From Viridibacillus arvi (GTDB lineage: Bacteria; Bacillota; Bacilli; Bacillales_A; Planococcaceae): 64,000 nucleotides of DNA. The position numbers and the translations under genes are program-made. Position 1 is the first letter of the stretch; every line of letters begins with the position of its first letter. The notes beneath the pieces were generated by a model that worked only from the letters and a program-made list of their open reading frames with translations, was not told the origin of the DNA and did no database searches. Positions 1-8,167 of this stretch are shown one piece after another. The stretch covers positions 1,256,465 to 1,320,464 of the forward strand of contig NZ_LILB01000001.1 of NCBI RefSeq assembly GCF_001274945.1, given 5' to 3'.

Positions 1-74
1 TTCAACTCGTACTTTTGCCATAAAAAAACCCCCGTAAAAGTTAGAATGGTGTCTAACTTTTACGGGGCAGTTCA
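1..74 (-). mobile_element. End of an IS3-family (IS150-like) insertion sequence, cut by window edge
   Basis: Read on the minus strand, an IS-like terminus begins at 74 (TGAACTGCCCCGTAAAAG), continues through a 15-bp perfect hairpin, and runs straight into an ATG at 21-19 that opens a reading frame (MAKVRVE) leaving the window at 1. The AAAAGTTAGACA motif next to a C-rich start is typical of IS150-group IS3 termini, and MAK-type starts are common in the OrfA helix-turn-helix protein of that group. The other end, the target duplication and the OrfB DDE domain lie outside the window, so the family call rests on about 70 bases and recall of the group. Confidence 0.55.
21..67 (-). terminator. Hairpin with U-tract directly before the IS reading frame
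   Basis: Perfect 15-bp inverted repeat (30-44 with 53-67, 8-base loop) followed on the minus strand by seven T. It lies inside the putative IS end and stops one base before the ATG of the IS frame, so it would block transcription entering the transposase gene from outside. It could also act as a second terminator for the Sel1-repeat gene upstream. Confidence 0.6.
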
Positions 75-181
75 GATTTTTCATTAGCCCATTGAATGTG
101 CTTTTCCTGTTTATTTGATAAATCATTAATGAAGAGAAATTGATAATTTATTCACCCTCTAAATATCCCTTTCCTTATTCC

Positions 182-224
182 AAAAACAAAAAAACCTGAT
201 GAATACTCTTCTACTCATCAGGTT
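182..224 (-). terminator. Rho-independent terminator of the Sel1-repeat gene
   Basis: Ten-base stem (AACCTGATGA at 193-202 with its complement at 215-224) with an A-rich run on the left, read as a U-tract on the minus strand, 10 bases after the stop codon at 234. Confidence 0.8.
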
Positions 225-233
225 TACCGACTA

Positions 234-1157
234 TTATTGACTCCCTAAACGTTCGAGATGCTTTTTAGCTAACTCATCTCCCGCACTGATGGCACGTTCA
301 TACCAAACAATCGCACAATTTATATCCATCGGGACACCCATAGCAAATTCGTACATTTCTCCAATCCGTACCTTTGCACTTGCATCTCCTTGCATTGCTG
401 CACACTTATACCATATTAGTGCTAAATCATAATCTACGGTTGTTCCAATTCCATTTTGAAACATATAACCAACATTATATTCAGCATCTACATTGCCTTC
501 TTCCGCGGCTTTTTTATACCATTGAAAAGCTAACTCCTTATTTTCCTTTACCCCAATGCCTTGATCATACATATTCCCTAATCGATATTGAGCTTCTGTA
601 TAACCATTTTCTGCTGAAGTTTTATATAACATCAATGCTTGCCCCATATTCTCTTTTACACTAAGACCTTGTTCATACATAATACCTAGAGTAAATTGAG
701 CTTCTTTTACACCTGCATTCGAAGCTATTGTAAACCATTTAAACGCTTCATCCATGTTTTCTTTAACATATTCACCATTAAAGTACATATCCGCTAGATT
801 ATTGGCTGCGTCTGCATGACCTTGTAATGCTGCTCTTTCATAAAGTTGAAAGGCTTTCTCTATATCTTCCTGAACGCCAAGCCCTTCATAATAGTAATTA
901 GCTAAACAGAACTGTCCTTCTGCGACATTTAATTCAGTAGCTAATTTATACCATTGGACCGCCTTGTCATACTCTTTTATATTATCGTAAAAATAGCCGA
1001 TCCCAGTCGTAGCCGTTGCAAAGTCCCCCAACAGCCCTTCCTGCATATACGCTGCTATTTGAGTAGATACATTAAAATCAATATTTTGTATATCCTCGTT
1101 TAATACAGCCATTAACGCGATCATCCTCTTTGCCAATTGCTTTTCTATGTGAAACAC
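234..1157 (-). CDS. Sel1-like/TPR repeat protein
   Basis: The 307-residue protein consists of about six to seven Sel1-like repeats of roughly 36 residues from about residue 65 to the C-terminus. Each shows the A-x2-WY-x2-AA and G-x2-x-A-x2-x-LG-x-MY-x2-G-x-GV pattern, for example QYRLGNMYDQGIGVKEN. Such repeats form helical solenoids that bind other proteins. There is no signal peptide or transmembrane segment, so it is probably cytosolic. The start is uncertain: GTG at 1157 has little room for a ribosome site, and an in-frame ATG at residue 12 is also possible. It stands alone and ends at its own terminator. The partner is unknown; the domain call is secure, the function is not. Confidence 0.85.
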   Translation of the reverse strand: MFHIEKQLAKRMIALMAVLNEDIQNIDFNVSTQIAAYMQEGLLGDFATATTGIGYFYDNIKEYDKAVQWYKLATELNVAEGQFCLANYYYEGLGVQEDIEKAFQLYERAALQGHADAANNLADMYFNGEYVKENMDEAFKWFTIASNAGVKEAQFTLGIMYEQGLSVKENMGQALMLYKTSAENGYTEAQYRLGNMYDQGIGVKENKELAFQWYKKAAEEGNVDAEYNVGYMFQNGIGTTVDYDLALIWYKCAAMQGDASAKVRIGEMYEFAMGVPMDINCAIVWYERAISAGDELAKKHLERLGSQ

Positions 1158-1494
1158 CTCATCTATTTTGAAAATCGTTTCTATCCTTTACACACATATT
1201 TGCCAAATAACGTAATATGTATAACTAAAAACCATCTTCTATTCATATTTGATAGTAGATAGCTTTATCTATTATATATTTTATTTTTTCGTAAACAAAG
1301 TACGATGTCTTTATTATCAAAATTACGACTTTTCTCTACTACATACACCAAGTTGAATATTTAGTTTACATCAGTAAATCCAACGTTTCTCTATCTCATA
1401 ATACTTGATCAAACCCTTGCTATCATAAGGTTTTCATATGACAACATGTCATTTACATATATAAATTTCTCTACTAATTTTGAGTGCCTTTACA
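1158..1494. other. AT-rich intergenic region
   Basis: About 340 bases between the terminator of the secreted protein gene and the start of the Sel1 gene. It must hold the Sel1 gene promoter, but I see no confident -35/-10 pair, coding signal or repeat. Confidence 0.5.
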
Positions 1495-1540
1495 AAATAA
1501 AAAGCCACTAGCGTTTCTTACTTCGCTAGTGGCTTTACTT
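1495..1540 (-). terminator. Rho-independent terminator
   Basis: Stem AAAGCCACTAGCG (1501-1513) with its complement at 1524-1536 and A-rich sequence on the left (U-tract on the minus strand), directly after the stop at 1542. Confidence 0.85.
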
Positions 1541-1541
1541 A

Positions 1542-2678
1542 TTAATAATTAACTTTTAATATGATGCTTTCAGAAATACTTGGTTTTTTAACGGTAATAT
1601 ATAATTTACCGCCTTTACTACTTAATGTTTTTAGTTTTATTGTAGCTTTATCAGTAGTATTTACTGCTGAAGCTACTAGTTTTTTCTTGCTAGCATCTGC
1701 ATAAACTTTTACAGTTGATCCAGCTTTTAAGTTAGAAACGAGTATTTTATCGTTTTTAGTACCTTTTTTATTAATCACTTTTACAGCTGAACTTTTAAGC
1801 TTTGTTGATTTTACTGAAGTTTTTAACGTGTATGAAACGCTGTCATACAATGAATCCATCATATCTGCACTTACTTTTACATAATAAGTACCCTTTGGTA
1901 AATATACAGAACCAGTATATTTTCGTTTATCTTTTGTTACTTTTAAGCCTTTAACCGTTTTCTTTTTATCATCTAATACTTTCATTCTAAACTTCGTGCT
2001 ATGTTTTTGATCTGCATAAACTTTCAAAAAACCTGCTTGTGGAACAGTTACTTTGTAATAATCATCTTCATCAATAAGATTAAAAGATGCATTATATGTT
2101 TTGTTTAAATTGATTGGTGTTGCTTTTGAAGCTGAATTGTTTGATTCTTTTTCATAGTTGCTACCTGCTTTAAAAGATAATTTAGTACTGTAGCTTTTAT
2201 TTTTTCCAAAATCTAATTTATATGCTAAAAGATAATATGTACCTTTCTTCAAACCTACAGAAATGGAATGCATTGATGGATCATACCAAGTAAGTTCTGA
2301 ATTTATCGCATAACCAAATAATTCTACATCATTAAATGTACTTTCCAATTTTTCTAGTGCTGATAGATCAAAATCTTTGATATCTTCTAATTGACTAGTA
2401 TCAAATTCATTTACTAGTAGAAGAGCTATTTCACGTTGTTTAGGATCATTTAATTTCATCGTAAGTAAGCCGTCTGCTGGTACAGTTACTTTTATAATAT
2501 CCGTGCCCATGCTGAATTTTCTATCAAGCGTTTTTGATTTGTCATTTGTTAAAGTAACCGTATCAACCTCAGTTGTTGTTGCGGCTTTCGTCTTAGTTGT
2601 TAAAGCGCCAAATGCAAACGCGAAAACTACTACTAGTGCTAACATCATTTTAAAGAAATTTAATTGATTTTTTTTCAT
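1542..2678 (-). CDS. Secreted protein with PPC-like beta-sandwich domains
   Basis: 378 residues. A clear Sec signal peptide spans residues 1-33 (positively charged start, hydrophobic core, cleavage near TKAA). After it come two copies of a bacterial pre-peptidase C-terminal (PPC)-like beta-sandwich: about residues 40-165 and 175-285, the second with the typical ESNNSASKATPINLNKTY entry and an EDDYYKVTVPQAG strand. A third all-beta domain at about 290-378 ends in VNY. No catalytic domain, LPXTG motif or membrane anchor is seen, so it is probably released or wall-bound through charge (lysine-rich). PPC domains usually accompany secreted enzymes; here they stand alone. A good ribosome site (GGAGGAT) precedes the ATG. 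Single gene with its own terminator. Function unknown. Confidence 0.75.
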   Translation of the reverse strand: MKKNQLNFFKMMLALVVVFAFAFGALTTKTKAATTTEVDTVTLTNDKSKTLDRKFSMGTDIIKVTVPADGLLTMKLNDPKQREIALLLVNEFDTSQLEDIKDFDLSALEKLESTFNDVELFGYAINSELTWYDPSMHSISVGLKKGTYYLLAYKLDFGKNKSYSTKLSFKAGSNYEKESNNSASKATPINLNKTYNASFNLIDEDDYYKVTVPQAGFLKVYADQKHSTKFRMKVLDDKKKTVKGLKVTKDKRKYTGSVYLPKGTYYVKVSADMMDSLYDSVSYTLKTSVKSTKLKSSAVKVINKKGTKNDKILVSNLKAGSTVKVYADASKKKLVASAVNTTDKATIKLKTLSSKGGKLYITVKKPSISESIILKVNY

Positions 2679-2956
2679 AATTATCCTCCAAATTTATCAA
2701 TCTACTAAAATTATATACATAAATTTTTGACAGGTATATGGTTATTTAGGTGGATAATTAACATTTTGTTCGGCCATTCATACTGAATCATTTGAAATAT
2801 GTATTTTCTTGAAATATCCAATTTATAAAAAAAGGTGCTATCTATTAACTAATTAGATTTAGTAATTTAGATTTAGACTGTCGTTAAAATCATTACTTCG
2901 AGTTGTTTATATGCATAATAATGGAAACAGTTTTCGATATAAAGAGCTCTTTACAC

Positions 2957-2996
2957 AAAAAAGTTACCCAGCTAAATAACAGCCGGATAACTTTTT
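2957..2996. terminator. Rho-independent terminator, possibly bidirectional
   Basis: Imperfect hairpin: AAAAAGTTA at the left pairs with TAACTTTTT at the right, with inner CC and GCT pairs. It has A-rich and T-rich flanks and sits just beyond the stop of the gene at 3006. Confidence 0.7.
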
Positions 2997-3005
2997 GTTT
3001 TAACT

Positions 3006-4010
3006 TTAAGACTGAGCTAGTCTTCTCATTTCAAATTCTGTATATTTTTTCAGATTTTGATCAGAATAATCATAAAAGTCTTGTAAATGGTCGGTCCATT
3101 GTTCATTTTCAATAGAGATGATTTTCTCTTTCAAAACTTGATCATTCCATATAGTCACTCGCAATGTCTCAGCTAACTCCAACGCATCCTTTGTTATTGC
3201 TGAAGTGGTTACTAAGATAGATGATTCGCAATCATAATAAACCTTTTCAACCGCAATTTTATGTACTTCATCCATTTTTACTAAATTGATATCATTTATG
3301 CATCGGAACGCCACTTTGCCATTTGGCCCGTCAGCAAATATATCTACTTTAAAGTCACTATCATCCCTAGCTAAACGCACATTTTGAAAATCAAGTTTTT
3401 GCAATTGTTTTGCCATATATAATTTGAAATCATATGGGCTCATTTGATGAATTTTTCGTTGACTAAAGAAATTACTATCGTATTTCTTTTTAACATTTCT
3501 CACAAATTCATTCACTTGATTAATCTTAGTGGGCGTTTGAAATTTCTCATGGACTTCAGCTTCATTTGCAAAAGGTTTCAATAAAGTAGCTTCCTCTTTT
3601 TTTATCTCTTTTAGGCTTTTAATAGCAGCTATCCAGAAATACCCGCCAAGAGCAATAAAACCAATAGCAATGAGTTGAACAAGAGGTTGGAATAGGAACT
3701 GACTATACAATTCTTTTACTCCAGTGATATATTCGGATAAACTTTTGGGCGAATGTGTAAACAAAGTGATGAAAATAGGCAAGCATTCTAAGTAAAATGC
3801 TAACGCAAGGCTCTTCCACAGCTCTTTCATTGCAACGTGGCGTCTTTTTCTTATATCTGCTAATTCTTCAGATTTTAAAATTTTCTCTTCTTGTAAAACA
3901 ATTTTATGTATATTAGCTTCAGCACATTTTGGACAGTACACAACAATTTTCTCGTCTACTAACACCTCGGCAGCTTTCACTTTATGTATGTAACAACGAT
4001 TTTCAGACAT
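3006..4010 (-). CDS. Membrane protein with degenerate Mrr-like nuclease domain
   Basis: I place the start at the ATG at 4010 (MSENRCYIHK), which has GGTGAG about ten bases upstream; the frame stays open to 4079, but that extension lacks a ribosome site. From this start the order is: a Cys-rich N-terminus (C6, then CPKC at about 26-29) resembling a small zinc ribbon, a charged helix, two transmembrane segments (about 70-91 and 110-136), then a C-terminal restriction-endonuclease-like domain (about 190-305). The latter carries the Mrr-type pattern: DFKVDIFA, then VAFRCIN, then a SSILVTTSAITKDALELA segment and an IWN end. In active Mrr nucleases the second motif is (Q/E)-x-K; here it is R-C-I, so the catalytic lysine seems absent. 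It may be a sensor or DNA-binding domain on the membrane rather than a nuclease. Single gene. Confidence 0.6.
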   Translation of the reverse strand: MSENRCYIHKVKAAEVLVDEKIVVYCPKCAEANIHKIVLQEEKILKSEELADIRKRRHVAMKELWKSLALAFYLECLPIFITLFTHSPKSLSEYITGVKELYSQFLFQPLVQLIAIGFIALGGYFWIAAIKSLKEIKKEEATLLKPFANEAEVHEKFQTPTKINQVNEFVRNVKKKYDSNFFSQRKIHQMSPYDFKLYMAKQLQKLDFQNVRLARDDSDFKVDIFADGPNGKVAFRCINDINLVKMDEVHKIAVEKVYYDCESSILVTTSAITKDALELAETLRVTIWNDQVLKEKIISIENEQWTDHLQDFYDYSDQNLKKYTEFEMRRLAQS

Positions 4011-4246
4011 GCTAAAACAACTCACCAACCTAAATAAGTAAATATATAGTCCTATTATTTTAATAATAATCGTAACCATTACTTATTATATAATAAGTAA
4101 ATGATTATTCAATAATATAAAACCACTACATTATTGGTAAATATTATACAAAAAGACTATACAAAACACACATTTTGATTGATTTTCTTAATTATTTTTC
4201 AAACTTCTTTAGTCGCATTTCTAAAGTAACTTCAAATTAATGTATA

Positions 4247-4297
4247 AAAGCGTTTAGCAAATGCCATCATGCATCACCAAACGCTTTAGTTTTTTTA
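4247..4297. terminator. Hairpin between two leftward genes
   Basis: AAAGCGTTT (4247-4255) pairs with AAACGCTTT (4279-4287). A strong T-run follows on the plus strand and a shorter one on the minus strand. It lies about 65 bases past the stop of the deacetylase gene and is the only structure in the 4011-4363 gap. Confidence 0.6.
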
Positions 4298-4363
4298 GGA
4301 AGAACGAGATTCCTTTTTTCATTTTGGCGTTTTTTCATATCAATTATAAGCCGTTGAAGTTCA

Positions 4364-5098
4364 CTATTTACTTACTTTCCCATTTACACTGGCAATAAGC
4401 TCAGATATTGTAACAAATTTATACCCTTGCTTTTGAAGCTCCGGTATTATTTTTTCAAGTGCCTTTAACGTTTGAGTCCGATTTCCTCCTCCGTCGTGAA
4501 ACAGTATCACATCACCTGGTCTCGTACCTTTCAGTACTTTATTTATGATCTTTTGGGACCAAATTCCTTTCCAATCTTCCGTATCTTGATGCCATGACCA
4601 TATAACAACTTTATATCCGTTTTTTGTGGCAATCTCGATCATTTTTTCATCATATTGTCCTCCAACAGGACGAAATAATACAGGAGCAAAGCCAGTAATA
4701 CTGTGAATTATTTCATTTGTCTTTTTTAATTCTTCTTCAAATTCTTTTGGCGACGTCTTATACGGATGTGTATACGTGTGATTAGCTAATTCATGTCCTT
4801 CATTATATTCCCGTAAAACCAGCTCAGGGTGCTTCTCCGCCATTTCTCCAACAACAAAGAAAGTAGCTTTAGCTTTATATTTAGCGAGTAAATCTAAAAC
4901 TTGTCCTGTATATTTGGGATGTGGTCCATCGTCAAAAGTAATAGCGATAATCTTCTCTTCAGTATTTATATCCCAAAGCATTTGCCCTGATTCTTCGTAA
5001 TATCTCCGTCCCTTGTCAGCAGCAATACTAAAACCAGCATAAAATACTGAGATGATTAAAGCGCAAACAGTTAGAATTAATATATTCTTACGAGTCAA
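4364..5098 (-). CDS. Polysaccharide deacetylase (NodB-type), membrane-anchored or secreted
   Basis: A metal-dependent deacetylase of carbohydrate esterase family 4, acting on N-acetylated sugars outside the membrane. After a hydrophobic N-terminal segment (about residues 5-25, uncleaved anchor or signal) comes the NodB domain: the FDDGPHP motif with the catalytic and metal Asp, the metal-binding HTYTHPY motif, an FRPVGG motif (usual form FRPPYG), a WSWHQDTEDW segment and the C-terminal VILFHDGGG with the catalytic His. The layout and length fit sporulation or cell-wall deacetylases such as PdaB. I chose TTG at 5098 because AGGTGAT lies just upstream; an in-frame TTG at 5113 has no good site. 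It acts on peptidoglycan or another wall glycan; the exact substrate cannot be read from the sequence. Confidence 0.88.
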   Translation of the reverse strand: MTRKNILILTVCALIISVFYAGFSIAADKGRRYYEESGQMLWDINTEEKIIAITFDDGPHPKYTGQVLDLLAKYKAKATFFVVGEMAEKHPELVLREYNEGHELANHTYTHPYKTSPKEFEEELKKTNEIIHSITGFAPVLFRPVGGQYDEKMIEIATKNGYKVVIWSWHQDTEDWKGIWSQKIINKVLKGTRPGDVILFHDGGGNRTQTLKALEKIIPELQKQGYKFVTISELIASVNGKVSK

Positions 5099-5407
5099 TA
5101 CATCACCTACCAAGCTTAATAATTATTACAAAAACGCCGTTGTCTTAATATTCACCGAACGCGATAAATTATACTTTGCGAAAGTCTCTACTTCCGTCCA
5201 TGATTTGTATTAACTAATTGCTCTGGCACTTAATTTTGTAATGCAATTGCTTTGTCCTTAAGTGTAAGCTCGAAGATATTTTAGGTATAATTTTGTTATG
5301 TGGAGGAAAAATTAACTATTAAATATTATGTAATGTTTGAAAAAGCGATTTAAGAATTACACTACAAAGTGGTTTTTGCTTATTTTATAGGCAGAGGAGG
5401 TAAAACG
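5099..5407. other. Intergenic region between divergent genes
   Basis: About 300 AT-rich bases holding the promoters of the deacetylase gene (leftward) and the RNase H-like gene (rightward). No repeat, structured RNA or reading frame with a ribosome site is evident. The frame open from 5369 only extends the next gene upstream of its real start. Confidence 0.5.
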
Positions 5408-6076
5408 ATGAACATCTCAATCGAATGGGTTTACAAAACACCAAGAGGAACAGAAACTATATTTCGCTCCGAGGAGATGACTGCAGAAAAAGGACTGTTA
5501 GTAGCAGAGGATCTTGAGCGGACAGGACGCGCCAAAAGTATAGCTTTTACTGACTCGTTTGACAGCACTTGGACAATTAAGGAATTGAAACGCTATATTA
5601 AAGAAATTGAAACTGAACCTCATAATATCACAGTGTATTTCGATGGTGGCTTTGATCGTACGACTAGCACCGCTGGTTTAGGCTGCGTTATTTATTTTGA
5701 ACAGAGTGGAAAATCGTATCGGGTGAGGAAGAATGCTCCTTCTGAAGTGCTGAAATCAAATAACGAGGCAGAGTATGCCGCACTTTATTTGAGTCTTGTG
5801 GAGCTTGAGCTATTAAATGTTCACCATCTACCTGTCGTTTTCATCGGAGACTCACAAGTTGTCATCAACCAGATGAGCGGTGAATGGGCGTTATTAGAAA
5901 AAGACTTATCAAACTGGGCAGATCGAATTGACGAGAAATTAAAAAAGCTTGGTATTCGTCCTAAATACGAGCTCGTACCAAGAAAATCGAATGCTGAGGC
6001 GGACCGGCTTGCCACACAAGCGCTAAATGGTATCAACATCACTGCTCAACTTGAACTGACTGCTGACAACGATTGA
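5408..6076 (+). CDS. RNase H-like domain protein (RNase HI type)
   Basis: The C-terminal two thirds (about residues 80-205) is an RNase HI fold: ITVYFDGGFD (first Asp), NNEAEYAAL (Glu), FIGDSQVVI (second Asp) and KSNAEADRLA (last Asp). The DEDD residues of the active site are therefore all present, so it may cut RNA in RNA/DNA hybrids. The N-terminal 75 residues form a separate region without a motif I recognise. B. subtilis YpeP is a comparable protein, often annotated as reverse transcriptase-like because of the shared RNase H fold. The start is the ATG at 5408 with GGAGG nine bases upstream; the frame is open to 5369 without a site. Single gene. Confidence 0.85.
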   Translation: MNISIEWVYKTPRGTETIFRSEEMTAEKGLLVAEDLERTGRAKSIAFTDSFDSTWTIKELKRYIKEIETEPHNITVYFDGGFDRTTSTAGLGCVIYFEQSGKSYRVRKNAPSEVLKSNNEAEYAALYLSLVELELLNVHHLPVVFIGDSQVVINQMSGEWALLEKDLSNWADRIDEKLKKLGIRPKYELVPRKSNAEADRLATQALNGINITAQLELTADND

Positions 6077-6153
6077 TATATGTTAAGTGATAGTCATCTC
6101 AGAAAAATAAACAAATATCGATAACATAATGGCAGTAAGAAAGGAATTTCTGA

Positions 6154-6336
6154 ATGAAAAATATGATAGTAGCTATAATAATATTTTTAGTCCTTTTGAT
6201 AATTCTTCCATTCTTCGGTATAAACTCACACTATCTTCTAACTAATACAGTGGAATGGATTACAAAGTTGGTTCTCCCATGGATTATGCTATATTGGATT
6301 ATTAGACTCGTAAAAAATTTAGAAATAAAGCAATAA
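6154..6336 (+). CDS. Small hydrophobic membrane protein
   Basis: 60 residues with two predicted transmembrane segments (about 3-22 and 36-54) and a basic C-terminus. AAGGAA lies at the right distance before the ATG. No family recognised. It follows the RNase H-like gene by 77 bases in the same direction and might be co-transcribed. Confidence 0.5.
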   Translation: MKNMIVAIIIFLVLLIILPFFGINSHYLLTNTVEWITKLVLPWIMLYWIIRLVKNLEIKQ

Positions 6337-6498
6337 GATTTGTAGAAATAATCGTCTATTTTGCTTAAGGAGAAATTGAAAATATGGTCAATTTTTTTTA
6401 TAATAGACGTGTATTTCGTGAACTAGTAAATCCGATAGCTTTTCTAACACAATTATGGTAGCATTAACTACTATATAATAATGAGGACGTGAATTTTT

Positions 6499-6870
6499 TT
6501 GATCAAAATTGAAATGCCAAAACCAGACGTAGTAATTCGTCAACGCGAACAAAAAATTAAAGAAGGGGACGCTATTATCCCTTCAATTTATGGATTTATT
6601 GATTTCCATGAAATCCCTCGTGATAAGGGCGGCTTTTTCATGTTCTTTAACAAAGAAAATGAGCTTTTATTCGTAGGTAAAGCACGTAAAATCCGCCAAC
6701 GTGTAAAAAAACACTTTGAAGATAACGTTTCACCTATTAAAGATCACCGTAACGAAGTTCATAAAATTGAAGTATTCGTTGTTGAAGATCAAATGGAACG
6801 TGAAATTTATGAAACATTTGCTATCAACCATTTCCGTGCGAAATACAATACTGAAAAAGTATTCTTCTAA
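6499..6870 (+). CDS. Stand-alone GIY-YIG domain protein (UvrC N-terminal-like)
   Basis: 123 residues. The core GGFFMFFNKENELLFVGKA followed by IRQRVKKHF matches the GIY-YIG nuclease fold as found at the start of UvrC: the two short motifs become GFF and LFVGKA, the conserved Arg follows in the next helix, and an EREIYETFAINHF segment supplies the metal-binding Glu position. The aromatic pairs are altered (FF for YI/YL), so activity is uncertain. Bacillales genomes carry such short proteins annotated as nucleotide excision repair endonuclease. The start is TTG at 6499 with GAGGA eleven bases upstream. Monocistronic, ending at a strong terminator. Confidence 0.75.
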   Translation: MIKIEMPKPDVVIRQREQKIKEGDAIIPSIYGFIDFHEIPRDKGGFFMFFNKENELLFVGKARKIRQRVKKHFEDNVSPIKDHRNEVHKIEVFVVEDQMEREIYETFAINHFRAKYNTEKVFF

Positions 6871-6874
6871 AAAC

Positions 6875-6920
6875 AAAAGCGTTCAACCTGTGCACTAGCA
6901 CTTGTTGAACGCTTTTTTTA
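6875..6920 (+). terminator. Rho-independent terminator
   Basis: AAAAGCGTTCAA (6876-6887) pairs with TTGAACGCTTTT further right and a run of T follows, just after the stop of the GIY-YIG gene. Confidence 0.9.
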
Positions 6921-7114
6921 TGCTCTTAAAATATGTATAGTACGAGATATTAGGAACTTTTGCACCTTATGTTTCGAATATAATAAATTGAAAGTACGAT
7001 TTTAAAACTCCATTTCATTATTTTTTCTTAAAAATCCGCAAAAAACATTACCAACTATTAGCACCAGGTGTTAATATGAAGAGGTATCAATTTATGATCT
7101 TGGAGGAAAACATA

Positions 7115-7540
7115 TTGTTAGACACACAAAAGATAAAAGAAATCATTAAACATCGCTACCCTTTTCTATTAGTAGATCGAGTGCTCGAATTAGAAGAAGG
7201 TAAAAAAGCAGTTGCCATAAAAAATGTGAGTGTAAATGAAGAGTTTTTTAATGGGCATTTCCCAGGCTACCCCATTATGCCCGGTGTATTAATTGTAGAA
7301 GCATTAGCTCAAGTTAGCGCTATTGTTATGCTTACAAAAGAAGGTAATGAAGGACGATTAGGACTTTTAGCTGGAATAGATAAATGCCGCTTTAAACGCC
7401 AAGTGATACCTGGAGACCAACTACGCCTTGAAGTTGAAATAACTCGAGTAATAGGTGCTATTGGGAAAGGCAAAGGAACCGCCACTGTAGATGGTGAAAT
7501 AGTTTGCGAGACAGAATTAATATTCGCCTTTGGTGATTAA
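7115..7540 (+). CDS. fabZ: 3-hydroxyacyl-[ACP] dehydratase FabZ
   Basis: Dehydrates beta-hydroxyacyl-ACP in type II fatty acid synthesis in the cytosol. The hot-dog fold signature is complete: the [11 protein letters not shown] segment, then [13 protein letters not shown] with the catalytic His (residue 48) and the Glu in IVEALAQ (residue 62). I chose the TTG at 7115 because TGGAGGAAAA precedes it by eight bases and it gives 141 residues, the usual FabZ length. The frame opens at an ATG at 7076, but that would add 13 residues without a good site. It stands alone, away from other fatty-acid genes, with a terminator shared with the convergent acetyltransferase gene. Confidence 0.96.
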   Translation: MLDTQKIKEIIKHRYPFLLVDRVLELEEGKKAVAIKNVSVNEEFFNGHFPGYPIMPGVLIVEALAQVSAIVMLTKEGNEGRLGLLAGIDKCRFKRQVIPGDQLRLEVEITRVIGAIGKGKGTATVDGEIVCETELIFAFGD

Positions 7541-7572
7541 TCGAATTTCCAATCAATTAAGAAGTAAAGATA

Positions 7573-7611
7573 GAAAGCAGCCGATTATTAAAATAGGCTG
7601 CTTTCGTTTTT
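7573..7611. terminator. Bidirectional terminator between convergent genes
   Basis: GAAAGCAGCC (7573-7582) pairs with GGCTGCTTTC (7596-7605), with a T-run after it. It lies between fabZ (rightward) and the acetyltransferase gene (leftward). Confidence 0.85.
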
Positions 7612-7618
7612 ACATATA

Positions 7619-8128
7619 CTAAATTTTCGGCCAACCATATGTAAGTAATGCTAATTGTTCACCGCCAATTTGAATTGGATTGGAGTCGATAAATTCAGCC
7701 CCCATCGCTTCGTAAAAGCGACAAGATGAATTGTCTTCTAATACTTTCACAATTGACGAACTGTAATTGAGTTTTTTAAACTCTGCAAATAGTTGTTTTA
7801 ACATAGCTTTGCCAATTCCTTTTCCTTGCTCATGCTCAAATAGGTAGATAGCCGTAAGATCCGCATCATATGTTGGATATTCACCTTCTTGTGTTTTAGA
7901 ACCACATATAAATCCTACAATTTGTTCTTCTTCATTCACTGCTACAAGAATAAGATTCTCTTCACTTTCAATATTACGCTGCCATGATGCTTCTCTACTG
8001 CTATATGTTAGTTTATCCAAGAAGTCTTGCTTTATTATTCCTTTGTACGTTGTGCGCCAACTGTCTACATGTACTTTCGCTATACCTGCTATATCTTCGA
8101 TTGTTGCAGGACGGATAACATACGTCAT
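7619..8128 (-). CDS. GNAT-family N-acetyltransferase
   Basis: 169 residues with a full GNAT fold: an N-terminal IRPATIEDIAGIAKVHVDSW strand-helix, a central acetyl-CoA binding motif A (LTAIYLFEHEQGKGIGKAML, the Q-x-x-G-x-G/A turn near residue 100) and a C-terminal SCRFYEAMGAEF segment that is typical of the family. Substrate unknown. It lies 39 bases downstream of the methyltransferase gene on the same strand and may share its transcript. Confidence 0.9.
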   Translation of the reverse strand: MTYVIRPATIEDIAGIAKVHVDSWRTTYKGIIKQDFLDKLTYSSREASWQRNIESEENLILVAVNEEEQIVGFICGSKTQEGEYPTYDADLTAIYLFEHEQGKGIGKAMLKQLFAEFKKLNYSSSIVKVLEDNSSCRFYEAMGAEFIDSNPIQIGGEQLALLTYGWPKI

Positions 8129-8167
8129 AGTCTAAACCTCACTTTTTTCGTAAAATTACTGTATATA

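Noticed and set aside
374-664. 96-codon plus-strand frame inside the Sel1-repeat gene
   Set aside because: Antisense shadow of a repetitive gene; no ribosome site and an unnatural His/Leu-rich product.
2903-3115. 70-codon plus-strand frame over the terminator at 2957
   Set aside because: It runs through a terminator hairpin and the 3' end of the Mrr-like gene, without a ribosome site.
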